Below, piece by piece: positions 1-8,569 of a stretch of 37,837 nucleotides of DNA. The stretch is from Pseudonocardia sp. Its GTDB lineage: Bacteria; Actinomycetota; Actinomycetes; Mycobacteriales; Pseudonocardiaceae. The translations under genes were made by a program, and so were the position numbers. The DNA lies in the NCBI GenBank assembly GCA_025869365.1, contig JAOZVV010000127.1, forward strand, positions 1 through 37,837, written 5' to 3'. Every line of letters begins with the position of its first letter. Position 1 is the stretch's first letter. A model generated the notes under the pieces. That model was given only the letters and a program-made list of their open reading frames with translations, searched no databases and was not told where the DNA came from.

Positions 1-92
1 GTTACCGGATCACCGAGGGCGCGGAGGAGATCCAGATGCGCAAGGTCGCCGGCTATCTCTTCGGCTTCGCCGGGCCGCGAAAGATCAAGTAG
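1..92 (+). CDS. Acyl-CoA dehydrogenase, C-terminal fragment
   Basis: Only the last 29 codons are present, read from base 3 to the TAG at 90-92. The peptide contains YRITEGAEEIQMRK, which fits the C-terminal helix of acyl-CoA dehydrogenases, where a Y-R-x-x-[ED]-G-x-x-E-x-x motif contacts FAD and is followed by a short tail. The stop is immediately followed by the ATG of the cyclase-family gene, so the two are probably co-transcribed and translationally coupled. The catalytic base and substrate class cannot be judged because the rest lies outside the window. Confidence 0.7.
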   Translation, partial: YRITEGAEEIQMRKVAGYLFGFAGPRKIK

Positions 93-1025
93 ATGACGGG
101 CGTCACCGACTTCAGAGCGCTGGGGAAGCGGCTGTCGAACTGGGGCCGCTGGGACTCCGACGGGGTCAAGGACGAGCGGGGCACCACGAACCTGCTCACC
201 CCGGAACGCATCGCGGCGGCCGCCCGGCTGGTGCGGGACGGCAAGGTCTTCGACCTGGGCATCCCGTTCGGCCGGGGCGGCCCGCAGCCCGGCACCGGAC
301 GCATCAACCCGATGCTGATGGTCGCCGAGACCGGGGAGGACCAGAACTTCCCGGGCGCGTTCCACTTCGCGGACGACTACGTCTTCATGCCGCTGCAGAG
401 CGCGTCGCAGTGGGACGGGCTCGCGCACGTCTTCTACGACGACCTGCTCTACAACGGCTTCCCGGCGTCGTCGGTGACGCCGCACGGCACGATGGCCAAC
501 TCGATCGAGAAGCAGGCCAAGGGCATCGTCGGCCGGGGGGTGCTGATCGACGTCGCCCGGTACCGCGGCGTGGAGTGGCTCCCGGCCGGCGAGGTCATCA
601 CCCCGGCCGATCTCGACGGGGCGATGGCCGCCCAGGGCGTGGCGCTGGAGGGCGGGGACATCCTCGCCGTCCGGACGGGGTGGCGGCGGAAGTTCCTGAG
701 CGACAACGACCCGGTGGGATTCATGTCGGGCGAGCCGGGCCTGGGGATCGACTGCTGCGAGTGGCTCCACGCCCACGACGTGGCGGCGGTCTGTTCGGAC
801 AACTGGGCGATCGAGGTGCTGCCCGGCGAGATCGAGGGCGAGCGGATGCCGGTGCACATGGTGCTCATCCGCGACATGGGGATGACGCTCGGTGAGATCC
901 TGGACTTCGAGGAGCTCGCCGAGGATTGTGCGACGGACGGCCGGTACGACTTCTTCCTCGCCGCGCCGCCCATCAAGTTCCGCCGGGCGCTCGGTTCGCC
1001 GATCAACCCGTTGGCGCTCAAGTGA
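93..1025 (+). CDS. Cyclase family protein (PF04199-type metal-dependent hydrolase)
   Basis: A 310-residue cytosolic protein of the cyclase / kynurenine-formamidase-like superfamily. These enzymes hydrolyse or close amide and ester-like rings using a divalent metal. The segment QWDGLAH at residues 106-112 corresponds to the metal-binding region that reads HxGTHxD in classical members; the W-D-x-x-x-H form is typical of a longer actinobacterial and proteobacterial branch seen near aromatic and alicyclic acid pathways. The ATG directly abuts the preceding stop codon, so no separate promoter is expected. Family assignment is good; the substrate is unknown. In this context a ring-opening or ring-closing hydrolytic step is plausible, which is inference. 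Confidence 0.85.
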   Translation: MTGVTDFRALGKRLSNWGRWDSDGVKDERGTTNLLTPERIAAAARLVRDGKVFDLGIPFGRGGPQPGTGRINPMLMVAETGEDQNFPGAFHFADDYVFMPLQSASQWDGLAHVFYDDLLYNGFPASSVTPHGTMANSIEKQAKGIVGRGVLIDVARYRGVEWLPAGEVITPADLDGAMAAQGVALEGGDILAVRTGWRRKFLSDNDPVGFMSGEPGLGIDCCEWLHAHDVAAVCSDNWAIEVLPGEIEGERMPVHMVLIRDMGMTLGEILDFEELAEDCATDGRYDFFLAAPPIKFRRALGSPINPLALK

Positions 1026-1064
1026 GCCGTCAAGGGCAGAACGGGATGGTCCCGGTACTCTTGA

Positions 1065-1088
1065 CGTCCCCCTCGAACCGGGGGGACG
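1065..1088. promoter_or_regulatory. Inverted repeat upstream of tetR (possible operator)
   Basis: CGTCCCCC (1065-1072) and GGGGGACG (1081-1088) form a perfect 8-bp inverted repeat with an 8-base centre, 22 bases before the GTG of the TetR gene. A smaller one, CGGGA-TGG-TCCCG, lies at 1042-1054. TetR genes often carry an autoregulatory palindrome here, but a terminator of the upstream cyclase gene is equally possible. It does not resemble the ACTTAACGATCGTTCA sites found elsewhere in the window. Confidence 0.35.
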
Positions 1089-1109
1089 ACCCCGAGGGGA
1101 GGTGGCCGC

Positions 1110-1766
1110 GTGGCGAGCATCGTCAGATCCGACCACGCCGACGCGTCGGCTCCGCGCGGTCGCAGGCATGCCGGACGGGCCGCGGACGCGCCCCCGGGGG
1201 ATGCCGCGATCATCGAGGCCTCGATCGAGGTCATGGCCGCGCACGGCTACCACGGCACCTCGGTGCGGGACATCGCGCTGCGGGCCGGCCTGAGCCCGGC
1301 GGCGCTGTACCACCACTTCCCGTCGAAGCAGGCCGTCCTCGCGACGATCATGGAACGCGGGATCGAGGCGTTGCTGTCCCGTACGGCGGCGGCGCTGGAG
1401 TGCGCGGGGGACGACCCGGCGGACCGGCTGCGCGCGCTCGTCGAGGTGCAGGTCCTGTTCCACCTGGAGGACCAGCGCGGCACCCTGCTCGGGACGAGCG
1501 AGCTGCGGGCGCTGGAGGAGCCGGTGCTCACCCCGCACCTGGCGAAACGGCACACCCAGCAGCGGTACTTCTACGCGGTGGTCCGGGAGGGCGTCGAGCA
1601 GGGCGTCTTCCGCACCACGCTGCCGGACGAGGCGGCGCGGGCGATCGTCGTGATGTGTACGGGCGTGGCCGGCTGGTTCTCGGACAAGGGAGCGGTCGGC
1701 AGGCCCGAGATGGTCGAGCGGTACCAGCGGTTGTCGCTGGACATGGTGGGCGCGAGCGGGTCCTGA
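1110..1766 (+). CDS. TetR/AcrR family transcriptional regulator
   Basis: A 218-residue DNA-binding regulator. The N-terminal TetR domain has its helix-turn-helix at about residues 51-70, ending in LSPAALYHHFPSK, the hallmark recognition helix. The C-terminal ligand domain (about 80-210) resembles the KstR2/FadR-like groups that sense acyl-CoA thioesters. The GTG start is supported by the purine-rich GAGGGGAGG about 7 bases upstream; the N-terminal 30 residues are low-complexity and charged. It sits between the cyclase gene (84-base gap) and the kinase gene (28-base gap), so it probably regulates this block and itself. No copy of the regulon motif described at 5060-5075 lies upstream of it, which makes it the weaker of two candidates for the regulon controller. 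Confidence 0.9.
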   Translation: MASIVRSDHADASAPRGRRHAGRAADAPPGDAAIIEASIEVMAAHGYHGTSVRDIALRAGLSPAALYHHFPSKQAVLATIMERGIEALLSRTAAALECAGDDPADRLRALVEVQVLFHLEDQRGTLLGTSELRALEEPVLTPHLAKRHTQQRYFYAVVREGVEQGVFRTTLPDEAARAIVVMCTGVAGWFSDKGAVGRPEMVERYQRLSLDMVGASGS

Positions 1767-1794
1767 CCCTGCCGCCCACGGGCGGGAGGATGTC

Positions 1795-3183
1795 ATGACT
1801 GCTTCGGTGACCGTCGACCGGCGCGCGGACGCCGGCGATCCGGCCGTGCTGGCCGAGCTCCTGACGAGCCGGTTGGGCACGGTGCTCGACGCCGATGTGG
1901 CGATCGCGAACCTGCGCCGGCTCACCGGCGGGGCGAGCCGGGAGACCTGGGCCTTCGAGGCCGTGGTCGCCGGCGAGTCGCGGCGTCTGGTGCTGCGGCG
2001 GGACCCGCCCGGCCCCGGCCGGCCGGAGGGCATGGCCCGCGAGGCCGCCGCGATCGCCGCGGCGGAGCAGGCGGGCGTGCCGGTGCCCCATCTCGTGGAC
2101 CACGGGGTGGACCCGGCGGTCGTCGGAGCGCCGTACCTGATCACCGAGCACGTCGACGGCGAGACGATCGCCCGCAGGCTGCTGCGCGAGCCGCAGTTCG
2201 CGCAGGCCCGCGAGGGCATGGCGGCCGAGCTGGGGCGCGCGCTCGCCAGGATCCACTCGGTGCCGGTCGCGGCCATCCCCGGTGCGGAGACCTACGACCC
2301 CCTCGAGCGCCTGCGCGAGAACTACGACGCGCTGGGTGAGCCGCTGCCGTCGATCGAGATCGCCCTGGCCTGGCTGGAGCGCAACCGCCCGGAGCAGGTC
2401 GCGGACACGGTCGTCCACGGGGACTTCCGCAACGGCAACCTGATCATCGCGCCGGACGGCCTCGCCGCCGTCCTCGACTGGGAGGTCGTGCACCGCGGGG
2501 ACCCGCGGGAGGACCTCGGCTGGCTGTGCGTGAAGTGCTGGCGCTTCGGCGCGGAGCCCGCCGTCGGCGGGTTCGGCACGGTCGAGCAGCTGCTCGACGG
2601 CTACGCGGAGGTCGCCGGGTGGCGGCCCGACGCGGAGGCCGTGCGCTGGTGGCAGGTCTACGGCACCGCGCGCTGGGCCGTCGGCTGCCGCTTCATGGCC
2701 GAGCGGCACCTGTCCGGGGAGACGCCGTCCGTCGAGCTGGTCGCGATCGGTCGCCGGGTGTGCGAGCAGGAGCACGACCTGTTCCTGGCCCTCGGCATCC
2801 CGGCGGAGGCGCCGGTGCTCGCCGAGGCCCCGCGCTCGGACCTGCACGGCCGCCCGACCAGCCGGGACCTGCTCGGGGCGGTCGCGATGTACCTGCGCGA
2901 GGACGTCATGACCGGCACCGAGGGCCGGCTGCAGTTCAACGCGCGGGTGGCGGCCAACGTGGTCGACGGCGTCGCGCGCGAGCTGGCGTACGGCGCGGAC
3001 CAGGAACGTCGGCACGCGGAACGGCTCGCCCGGTTCGGCCAGGCGGACCAGCGGGCGCTCGCGGATGCGATCCGCTCCGGCGTCGTCGCGCCGGACGACC
3101 CGGACCTGCTCGCCGCGGTGCGGACCGCGATCACCGACCGCGTCGCCGTCGCGAACCCGAAGTACCTGACCCACCCGGGCTGA
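1795..3183 (+). CDS. APH-type kinase fused to a C-terminal DUF6285 domain
   Basis: A 462-residue protein. Residues about 15-335 form an aminoglycoside-phosphotransferase-like kinase with the Brenner motif HGDFRNGN (208-215) and the metal-binding DWE (228-230). In acyl-CoA gene clusters such kinases resemble the kinase domain of ACAD10/11 and LvaA, which phosphorylate 4-hydroxyacyl-CoA; antibiotic resistance is unlikely here. Residues about 352-460 match the DUF6285 pattern (RDLLGAVAMYLREDV, then FNARVAANVV), usually a separate small protein next to the kinase. The ATG at 1795 follows GGGAGGATGTC, a good ribosome site. Family is secure; the phosphoacyl-CoA role is inferred from family and context. 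Confidence 0.88.
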   Translation: MTASVTVDRRADAGDPAVLAELLTSRLGTVLDADVAIANLRRLTGGASRETWAFEAVVAGESRRLVLRRDPPGPGRPEGMAREAAAIAAAEQAGVPVPHLVDHGVDPAVVGAPYLITEHVDGETIARRLLREPQFAQAREGMAAELGRALARIHSVPVAAIPGAETYDPLERLRENYDALGEPLPSIEIALAWLERNRPEQVADTVVHGDFRNGNLIIAPDGLAAVLDWEVVHRGDPREDLGWLCVKCWRFGAEPAVGGFGTVEQLLDGYAEVAGWRPDAEAVRWWQVYGTARWAVGCRFMAERHLSGETPSVELVAIGRRVCEQEHDLFLALGIPAEAPVLAEAPRSDLHGRPTSRDLLGAVAMYLREDVMTGTEGRLQFNARVAANVVDGVARELAYGADQERRHAERLARFGQADQRALADAIRSGVVAPDDPDLLAAVRTAITDRVAVANPKYLTHPG

Positions 3184-3233
3184 GCCCGGATCCGGAACCG
3201 CGGACGACGACGTCCGCGTCAGAGGGGGACACC

Positions 3234-4790
3234 GTGAGGATCAGTGACGTCCTGGCGTTCGGCGCCGCCCGTCGTCCGGACGCGGTCGCGCTCCGGTTCG
3301 AGGAGCGGTCCTGGACCTTCGCCCAGCTCGACGAGCAGGTCCGGCGCCTCGCCCGGGGCCTGGCGGACCACGCCGCTCCGGGGGACCGGGTGGCGATCCT
3401 GACCGAGAACAACCCCGAGTACGTGTTCGCCTACTACGGCGTCCCGCTCGCCGGGATGGCGCTCGTGTTCGTCAACTACCGGCTGACGCCGCGCGAGGTG
3501 GAGCTCAACCTGAGCGACTCCACGCCGACGGTGCTGATCACGGAGACGAAGTACCTGGAGACCGCACGGACGGCGATGGCGACGGTCCCGTCGATCCGCA
3601 CGCTGATCGTGATCGACGGCGAACCGGAGGGGTCCCTCCCCTTCCGGGTCCTGCTCGACGGGCCCGAACCCGGTCCCATCGAGCCGCCGGAGGAGGACGC
3701 GCCCGCCTGGCTGATCTACACCTCCGGCACCACCGGCCGGGCCAAGGGCGCGGTGCTGACCCATCGCAACGTCACCGCGGCGGTGCTGAACTCCGCGGTG
3801 AGCTGGGAGCACGACATCGAGCCTGGTGTTTCGCTGCAGCCCTGGCCGCTGTGTCACATCGCGGGCTACGGCGTCGTGGTCGCGCACGTGCACGGGGACG
3901 CCGTGGTGGTGCTGCGCCGCTACGACCCGGAGGGCTTCCTGGCCTCGGTCCAGGAGACCCGCGCGACGAGCACGTCCGTCGCCCCGACCATGCTCGCGAT
4001 GCTCCTGCGGCACCCGAGGTTCGGTGACTACGACACGTCGTCGATCACCCGGATCGGCTACGGCTCGGCGCCGATGCCGGCGGCCGTGCTGAGGGAGGCC
4101 ATGGCGGCGTTCCCGAACGCGCGGTTCCAGACCGGATTCGGCATGACGGAGCTCGCGGGGAACGTGATGGTGCACGGCGCGGCGGACCACGTCGCCGCCG
4201 CCGAGGGCCGGACCGAGCTGCTGACCTCCGTCGGCAAGCCGATGTTCCTCTCCGCCGTCCGGGTGGTGAACGAGAACGACGAGGACACCGGGCCCGGGGA
4301 GGTCGGCGAGCTGGTCGTCCGGGGGGACCAGGTCTGCGCGGGGTACTGGAACCGGCCCGAGGCCACGGCGGAGGCGTTCCGCGGTGGCTGGTTCCACAGC
4401 GGTGACCTGGCCAAACGTGACGCGGACGGCTATTTCTCGATCGTCGACCGGAAGAAGGACATGATCCTCACCGGCGGGGAGAACGTGTACTCCCGTGAGG
4501 TGGAGGAGATCCTGCACCAGCATCCGGCGGTGGCCGCGGCGGCGGTCGTCGGCGAGCCGGACGACGTGTGGGGCGAGATCGTCGTCGCCGTCATCGAGCC
4601 GCGGGAGGGCCAGGCTCCGACGGCCGAGGACATCCGTGAGTTCTGCAAGGACCGCCTCGCCGGCTACAAGCGCCCCCGCAAGGTGCTGCTGGTGCCGGAG
4701 CTGCCGCGCAACACCGTCGGCAAGGTGCTCAAGCGCGAGCTGCGCACCCTGGTGACGGGTGTGCCGACGGCCGGGCCGGTCCGCCCTTGA
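3234..4790 (+). CDS. AMP-forming acyl-CoA ligase (ANL superfamily)
   Basis: A 518-residue adenylate-forming ligase that activates a carboxylic acid to its CoA thioester. The AMP-binding P-loop YTSGTTGRAKG lies at 162-172, followed by the GFGMTE adenine-site motif, the GWFHSGDL motif, the DRKKDMILTGGENV hinge and the catalytic C-terminal lysine in NTVGKVLKREL (K497). GTG at 3234 was chosen because AGAGGGGG lies 5 bases upstream and the ligase fold begins right there with VRISDVLAFGA. The frame stays open upstream but overlaps the kinase gene. Lies 50 bases after the kinase-DUF6285 gene. The chain length accepted cannot be read from sequence. Confidence 0.92.
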   Translation: MRISDVLAFGAARRPDAVALRFEERSWTFAQLDEQVRRLARGLADHAAPGDRVAILTENNPEYVFAYYGVPLAGMALVFVNYRLTPREVELNLSDSTPTVLITETKYLETARTAMATVPSIRTLIVIDGEPEGSLPFRVLLDGPEPGPIEPPEEDAPAWLIYTSGTTGRAKGAVLTHRNVTAAVLNSAVSWEHDIEPGVSLQPWPLCHIAGYGVVVAHVHGDAVVVLRRYDPEGFLASVQETRATSTSVAPTMLAMLLRHPRFGDYDTSSITRIGYGSAPMPAAVLREAMAAFPNARFQTGFGMTELAGNVMVHGAADHVAAAEGRTELLTSVGKPMFLSAVRVVNENDEDTGPGEVGELVVRGDQVCAGYWNRPEATAEAFRGGWFHSGDLAKRDADGYFSIVDRKKDMILTGGENVYSREVEEILHQHPAVAAAAVVGEPDDVWGEIVVAVIEPREGQAPTAEDIREFCKDRLAGYKRPRKVLLVPELPRNTVGKVLKRELRTLVTGVPTAGPVRP

Positions 4791-4796
4791 GCGCGG

Positions 4797-4993
4797 GGCC
4801 CTTGCTCTGCGCACCCCGACGCACCGCCCCGGACGCGCCGCCCCGACGGGGAGCCGTCGTGGAGGCCCGTGACCGCCGAACACGATCGACACCTGGGGTC
4901 GAGAGGTGCCGGATGCGGCACGTATCGGACGTATGCACCGATCTCTGCCGGAGCGGCTCCCGGCCGAGCGTGGGGGTGCGCAGAGCAAAGGCC
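4797..4993. repeat. Structured element bounded by 26-bp inverted repeats
   Basis: This fills most of the 302-base gap after the first ligase. The left arm 4797-4822 and right arm 4968-4993 are inverted copies matching at 24 of 26 positions, with a perfect 16-base core TTGCTCTGCGCACCCC. Inside lies a second palindrome, GTGCCG-GATG-CGGCAC (4906-4921), and CGGGGAGCCG near 4848 can pair with CGGCTCCCG near 4954. No credible coding frame was seen inside. It may be a MITE-like non-autonomous element or a large terminator. I saw no clear target-site duplication. Confidence 0.6.
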
Positions 4994-5025
4994 GGTGATG
5001 CCCCGGACGGGCGCGCCGGGCGGCG

Positions 5026-5054
5026 TTGACAACCCACGTCGCCCCTCTTAGCGT
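5026..5054 (+). promoter_or_regulatory. Promoter of the SMP-30/ligase operon
   Basis: TTGACA (5026-5031) is spaced 17 bases from TAGCGT (5049-5054), a good match to a primary-sigma promoter. Predicted transcription starts near 5061, inside the downstream operator at 5060-5075, an arrangement suited to repression. About 30 bases of leader precede the ribosome site of the lactonase-like gene. Confidence 0.65.
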
Positions 5055-5059
5055 TCAAT

Positions 5060-5075
5060 ACTTAACGATCGTTCA
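5060..5075 (+). promoter_or_regulatory. TetR-type operator, site A
   Basis: ACTTAACGATCGTTCA, with the perfect palindromic core AACGATCGTT at 5064-5073. It begins 5 bases after the predicted -10 and covers the predicted transcription start. The same 16-mer recurs in reverse orientation at 16177-16192 with no mismatch, and with one or two mismatches at 21655-21670 and 24560-24575, always in promoter regions of this catabolic region. Confidence 0.75.
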
Positions 5076-5092
5076 GCACAGGAGGGACGTCG

Positions 5093-6040
5093 ATGGTCAG
5101 CGCTGATCACAACCTCGAGCTCCGCGAGGTCGCCTCGGGACTGGAGTTCCCGGAGGGCCCGATCGCGATGCGGGACGGCACCGTCGTCCTCGTCGAGATC
5201 AAGAGGAAGACGCTGTCCCGGGTCCACCCGGACGGCAAGATCGAGGTGATCGCGGAGCTCGGCGGCGGTCCGAACGGCGCCGCGGTCGGTCCGGACGGCG
5301 CGTTCTACGTCTGCAACAACGGCGGCTTCGAGTGGCACGACCGGAACGGGATCACCGCACCCGGCCACCAGCCCGCGGACTACAGCGGCGGCCGGATCCA
5401 GCGGGTCACCCCGGACGGTCAGGTCACGGACCTCTACACGGAGGTCGACGGGCGCCCGCTCAACGGCCCCAACGACATCGTCTTCGACTCGTCCGGCGGG
5501 TTCTGGTTCACCGACCTCGGCAAGAACCGCGGCCGGGACATGGACATCGGGCGGCTCTGCTACGCGCTGCCGGACGGATCGTCGATCACCGAGGTCGTGC
5601 ACCCGCTGACCACGCCGAACGGGGTCGGGCTGTCCCCGGACGGCTCGCGGGTCTACGTCGCCGAGACCGGCCCCGGCCGCGTCTGGGCCTGGGACGTCGT
5701 GGGGCCGGGCCGCGTCTCCGCGCCCGGCGCCCCTCCGCGCGGGCCCGGCGGCGCGATGCTGCTGCACGGCTTCGCCGGCTACCAGCTGCTGGACTCCCTC
5801 GCCGTCGACGGCGCGGGCAACGTCTGCGTCGCCACGCTGATCACCGGCGCGGTCAGCATCATCGCCGACGACGGCACCCTGCTCCGGCAGGTCGGGGTCC
5901 CGGAGCCGGACCCGTACGTCACCAACATCTGCTTCGCCGGCGGGGACTCGCGCACGGCGTACATCACGTCCTCCGGCCTCGGGAAGCTCTATGCGCTCGA
6001 GTGGCCCTACCCCGGCCTCGACCTCGCGTTCTCGGCCTGA
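5093..6040 (+). CDS. SMP-30/gluconolactonase-like hydrolase
   Basis: A 315-residue six-bladed beta-propeller of the SMP-30/LRE family, members of which hydrolyse lactones with a single bound metal. Likely metal ligands by alignment with SMP-30 are E21 (in FPEGP), N127 (in NGPND), N176 (in TPNGV) and D234 (in LLDSLAVD). No signal peptide, so cytosolic. The ATG has a strong AGGAGG 7 bases upstream. First gene of an operon with a ligase (10-base gap), crotonase and kinase, under site A. A lactone-opening role yielding a hydroxy acid for the adjacent ligase is attractive but inferred; some family members act on other esters or serve as binding proteins. Confidence 0.85.
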   Translation: MVSADHNLELREVASGLEFPEGPIAMRDGTVVLVEIKRKTLSRVHPDGKIEVIAELGGGPNGAAVGPDGAFYVCNNGGFEWHDRNGITAPGHQPADYSGGRIQRVTPDGQVTDLYTEVDGRPLNGPNDIVFDSSGGFWFTDLGKNRGRDMDIGRLCYALPDGSSITEVVHPLTTPNGVGLSPDGSRVYVAETGPGRVWAWDVVGPGRVSAPGAPPRGPGGAMLLHGFAGYQLLDSLAVDGAGNVCVATLITGAVSIIADDGTLLRQVGVPEPDPYVTNICFAGGDSRTAYITSSGLGKLYALEWPYPGLDLAFSA

Positions 6041-6050
6041 GGAGGCACTC

Positions 6051-7787
6051 GTGACGACGGCACCGACCACCTCGACGGACTTCGGCGGCAGCGTCCGCTC
6101 CGCCACCACCGCCCGGTTCACGGGACCCGGTGGCCCGTTCGCCCTCACCGACACCACCGTGCGCGGCATCCCGTGGCGGGTCTTCGAACGCGGCCCGCAC
6201 ACCCTGCGGGAGCTGTTCGAGCACAGCATCGGCTGGGGGGACCGCGTGTTCACGGTCTTCGAGGAGGAGCACCTCACCTACGCCGAGCACGGTCGGCTCG
6301 TCGCGGGCCTCGCCAAGCTCCTCCACGACGACTACGGCCTCCGCCAGGGGGACCGGCTCGCCGTCACCATGCGGAACTTCCCCGAGTGGATGCCGCTGTT
6401 CTACGCCGCGCAGGTCTCCGGGATCGTGTTCGTCCCGCTCAACGCCTGGTGGACGGCCCCGGAGCTGCGCTACGCGCTGTCGGACTCCGAGGCGAAGCTC
6501 GTCGTCGCGGACGCCGAGCGGACCGCACTGCTCGCCCCGCACCTCGCGGAGCTGCCGCCGCTGATCGAGGTCCGCGGGGGCGAGCCCGGCGCGGGCATCC
6601 GGTCCTGGGCGGACGTGCTGGCCTCGATCGACCGGGACGCCCCGCTGCCGGACGTGGAGATCGCGCCGGACGACGACGCCACGATCCTCTACACGTCCGG
6701 CACCACCGGGAAGCCGAAGGGCGCGATCGGCACCCACCGCAACCACTGCACGAACATCCTCAACACCCTGCTCGGGGCGACGGTCGGACTGACGATCGCC
6801 AACGGCGGCGTGCCGCCGGAGCCGGACCCCGATGCGCCCCAGGCCGGGGCGCTGTGCACGTTCCCGCTGTTCCACATCGCCGGGATCACCAGCCTGACCT
6901 ACACCCCGCTGACCGGCGGGAAGCTCGTCACGCAGTACAAGTGGAACCGTGAGGAGGCCCGTGAGCTGGTCCGCCGCGAGGCGCTGACCGGTGTCTCCGG
7001 GGTGCCGACGGTGATGCGGCAGCTCGTCGAGGACGCCATCGCGGACCCGGAGGGCTTCGGCACGCTCGCCGCGATCAGCATGGGGGGCGCGCCGATCCCG
7101 CCGGACCTCATCGGCTCCATCGACGACACCTGGTCCTCCGTCGTCGCGCCGGCCAACGGCTACGGGCTGACGGAGACGACGTCCGCCGTCGTCTCCAACT
7201 CCGGGCAGGACTACGTCACCCACCCGGACAGCGTGGGCCGCTGCGCGCCGGGCGCGGACGTGCGGGTCGTGGACCCGGCGACGGGGGAGGACGCCGAGCC
7301 CGGCGGTGTCGGGGAGCTGTGGTTCCGCGGGCCGAACGTGGTGCGGGGCTACTGGAACAACCCCGAGGGCACCGCCGCGGCGTTCACCGACGGCTGGTTC
7401 CACACCGGGGACCTGGGACTGACCCGGGACGGCTGGGTGTACGTCGTGGACCGGATGAAGGACGTGGTCATCCGCGGCGGCGAGAACATCTACTGCGCGG
7501 AGGTCGAGGGCGCGCTCTTCGAGCACCCCGCGGTCGCGGACGTCGCGATCGTCGGGATCCCGCACGAGCGCCTCGGCGAGCAGGCCGTGGCCGTGGTGAA
7601 CCTCCACGAGGGGACCGACGGCGAGGTCACCGCCGCGGACCTGCAGCAACACGTCCGCGAGCGGTTGGCGGAGTTCAAGGTGCCCGAGCACGTCGTGTTC
7701 CGCAGCGAGCCGCTGCCGCGCACGCCGAGCGGCAAGGTGCTCAAACGAGAGCTGCGGACCGCCGTGGCAGGAGAGGTTTCCCGATGA
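6051..7787 (+). CDS. AMP-forming acyl-CoA ligase (ANL superfamily)
   Basis: A 578-residue ligase, second of the window. Key motifs are YTSGTTGKPKGAIGTH (P-loop), NGYGLTETTS, GWFHTGDLG, the hinge DRMKDVVIRGGENI and the catalytic lysine K562 in TPSGKVLKREL. GTG at 6051 is preceded by GAGGAGGC at optimal spacing, 10 bases after the lactonase-like gene. The N-terminus is about 60 residues longer than in the other ligase, with an extension rich in Thr and Ser before the fold. It ends in a 4-base ATGA overlap with the crotonase gene. Probably activates the acid produced or imported by this system; two ligases suggest two intermediates or substrates. Confidence 0.92.
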   Translation: MTTAPTTSTDFGGSVRSATTARFTGPGGPFALTDTTVRGIPWRVFERGPHTLRELFEHSIGWGDRVFTVFEEEHLTYAEHGRLVAGLAKLLHDDYGLRQGDRLAVTMRNFPEWMPLFYAAQVSGIVFVPLNAWWTAPELRYALSDSEAKLVVADAERTALLAPHLAELPPLIEVRGGEPGAGIRSWADVLASIDRDAPLPDVEIAPDDDATILYTSGTTGKPKGAIGTHRNHCTNILNTLLGATVGLTIANGGVPPEPDPDAPQAGALCTFPLFHIAGITSLTYTPLTGGKLVTQYKWNREEARELVRREALTGVSGVPTVMRQLVEDAIADPEGFGTLAAISMGGAPIPPDLIGSIDDTWSSVVAPANGYGLTETTSAVVSNSGQDYVTHPDSVGRCAPGADVRVVDPATGEDAEPGGVGELWFRGPNVVRGYWNNPEGTAAAFTDGWFHTGDLGLTRDGWVYVVDRMKDVVIRGGENIYCAEVEGALFEHPAVADVAIVGIPHERLGEQAVAVVNLHEGTDGEVTAADLQQHVRERLAEFKVPEHVVFRSEPLPRTPSGKVLKRELRTAVAGEVSR

Positions 7788-8569
7788 CGACACCACCGGT
7801 GACCGAGCCGGACGTCCGGTACGAGCTCGACGGGCACGTCGGGATCGTGACGATCGCCCGGCCGCAGGTGCACAACGCCCTGCGACGCAAGACCTATGAC
7901 GAGCTCACCGAGCTGGTGCAGACCTCCACCGCCCGGGTGCTGATCATCACCGGGGAGGGCCGCTCGTTCTGCTCCGGGGACGACGTCCGCGAGCTGATGA
8001 ACGGGGGCGAGGAGAAGAAGGCCCCGCGGCCCGCACCGCGGCTGACGCCGGCGGCCGGGGCGCTGCTGGAGACCAACATCCCCGTGATCGCCGCCGTGAA
8101 CGGCCCCGCCGTCGGGTGGGGCATGGAGATGGCGCTGATGGCGGACTTCCGCGTCGCCGCGCGCCGGGCCAGGTTCGGCGAGCTGTTCGTCAAGCGCGGG
8201 CTGTGCAGTGACGTCGCGGGCATCTCGCGGCTCGCCCAGCTCGTCGGCCGCGAGCGGGCCGCCGAGCTGCTGTTCACCGGCGAGGTGATCGACGCGGAGC
8301 GGGCCGAGCGGATCGGGCTGGTCGGCCGGGTCGTGGACGACGAGCAGCTGCTCCCGGCCTCGTTGGAGCTGGCCCACAAGATCGCGGCGAACCCGCCGCT
8401 GGCCGTCGCGGCGCTGAAGTCCGGGCTGCGCGAGGCGCTGGACCCGGACTGGTCGGACCTCGGCCGCTGGGTGAGCACGCGGCTCGGCGAGCTCTTCCAG
8501 ACCGAGGACCACCGGGAGGGCGTGAAGTCCTTCCTGGAGAAGCGCGAGCCCCACTATGTCGGTCGTTGA
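7784..8569 (+). CDS. Enoyl-CoA hydratase/isomerase (crotonase) family protein
   Basis: A 261-residue crotonase. The CoA-binding oxyanion loop SFCSGDDV (61-68) and the GWGMEMAL segment are clear. E115 sits where hydratases have the first catalytic glutamate. The second canonical glutamate is not at its usual place; D143, in LCSDVAG, is the likely acidic partner, a pattern seen in diverged crotonases. So it could hydrate, isomerise or hydrolyse an acyl-CoA. ATG overlaps the ligase stop (ATGA). The C-terminal GVKSFLEKREP is typical of the family. Third gene of the site A operon. Confidence 0.9.
   Translation: MTTPPVTEPDVRYELDGHVGIVTIARPQVHNALRRKTYDELTELVQTSTARVLIITGEGRSFCSGDDVRELMNGGEEKKAPRPAPRLTPAAGALLETNIPVIAAVNGPAVGWGMEMALMADFRVAARRARFGELFVKRGLCSDVAGISRLAQLVGRERAAELLFTGEVIDAERAERIGLVGRVVDDEQLLPASLELAHKIAANPPLAVAALKSGLREALDPDWSDLGRWVSTRLGELFQTEDHREGVKSFLEKREPHYVGR

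Noticed and set aside
1528-3174. Long open frame antisense to the first kinase gene
   Set aside because: Composition is Arg/Gly/Pro/Ala-rich with no family motifs; it shadows the GC-biased third positions of the real gene. Many similar antisense and off-frame stretches across the window were dropped for the same reason.
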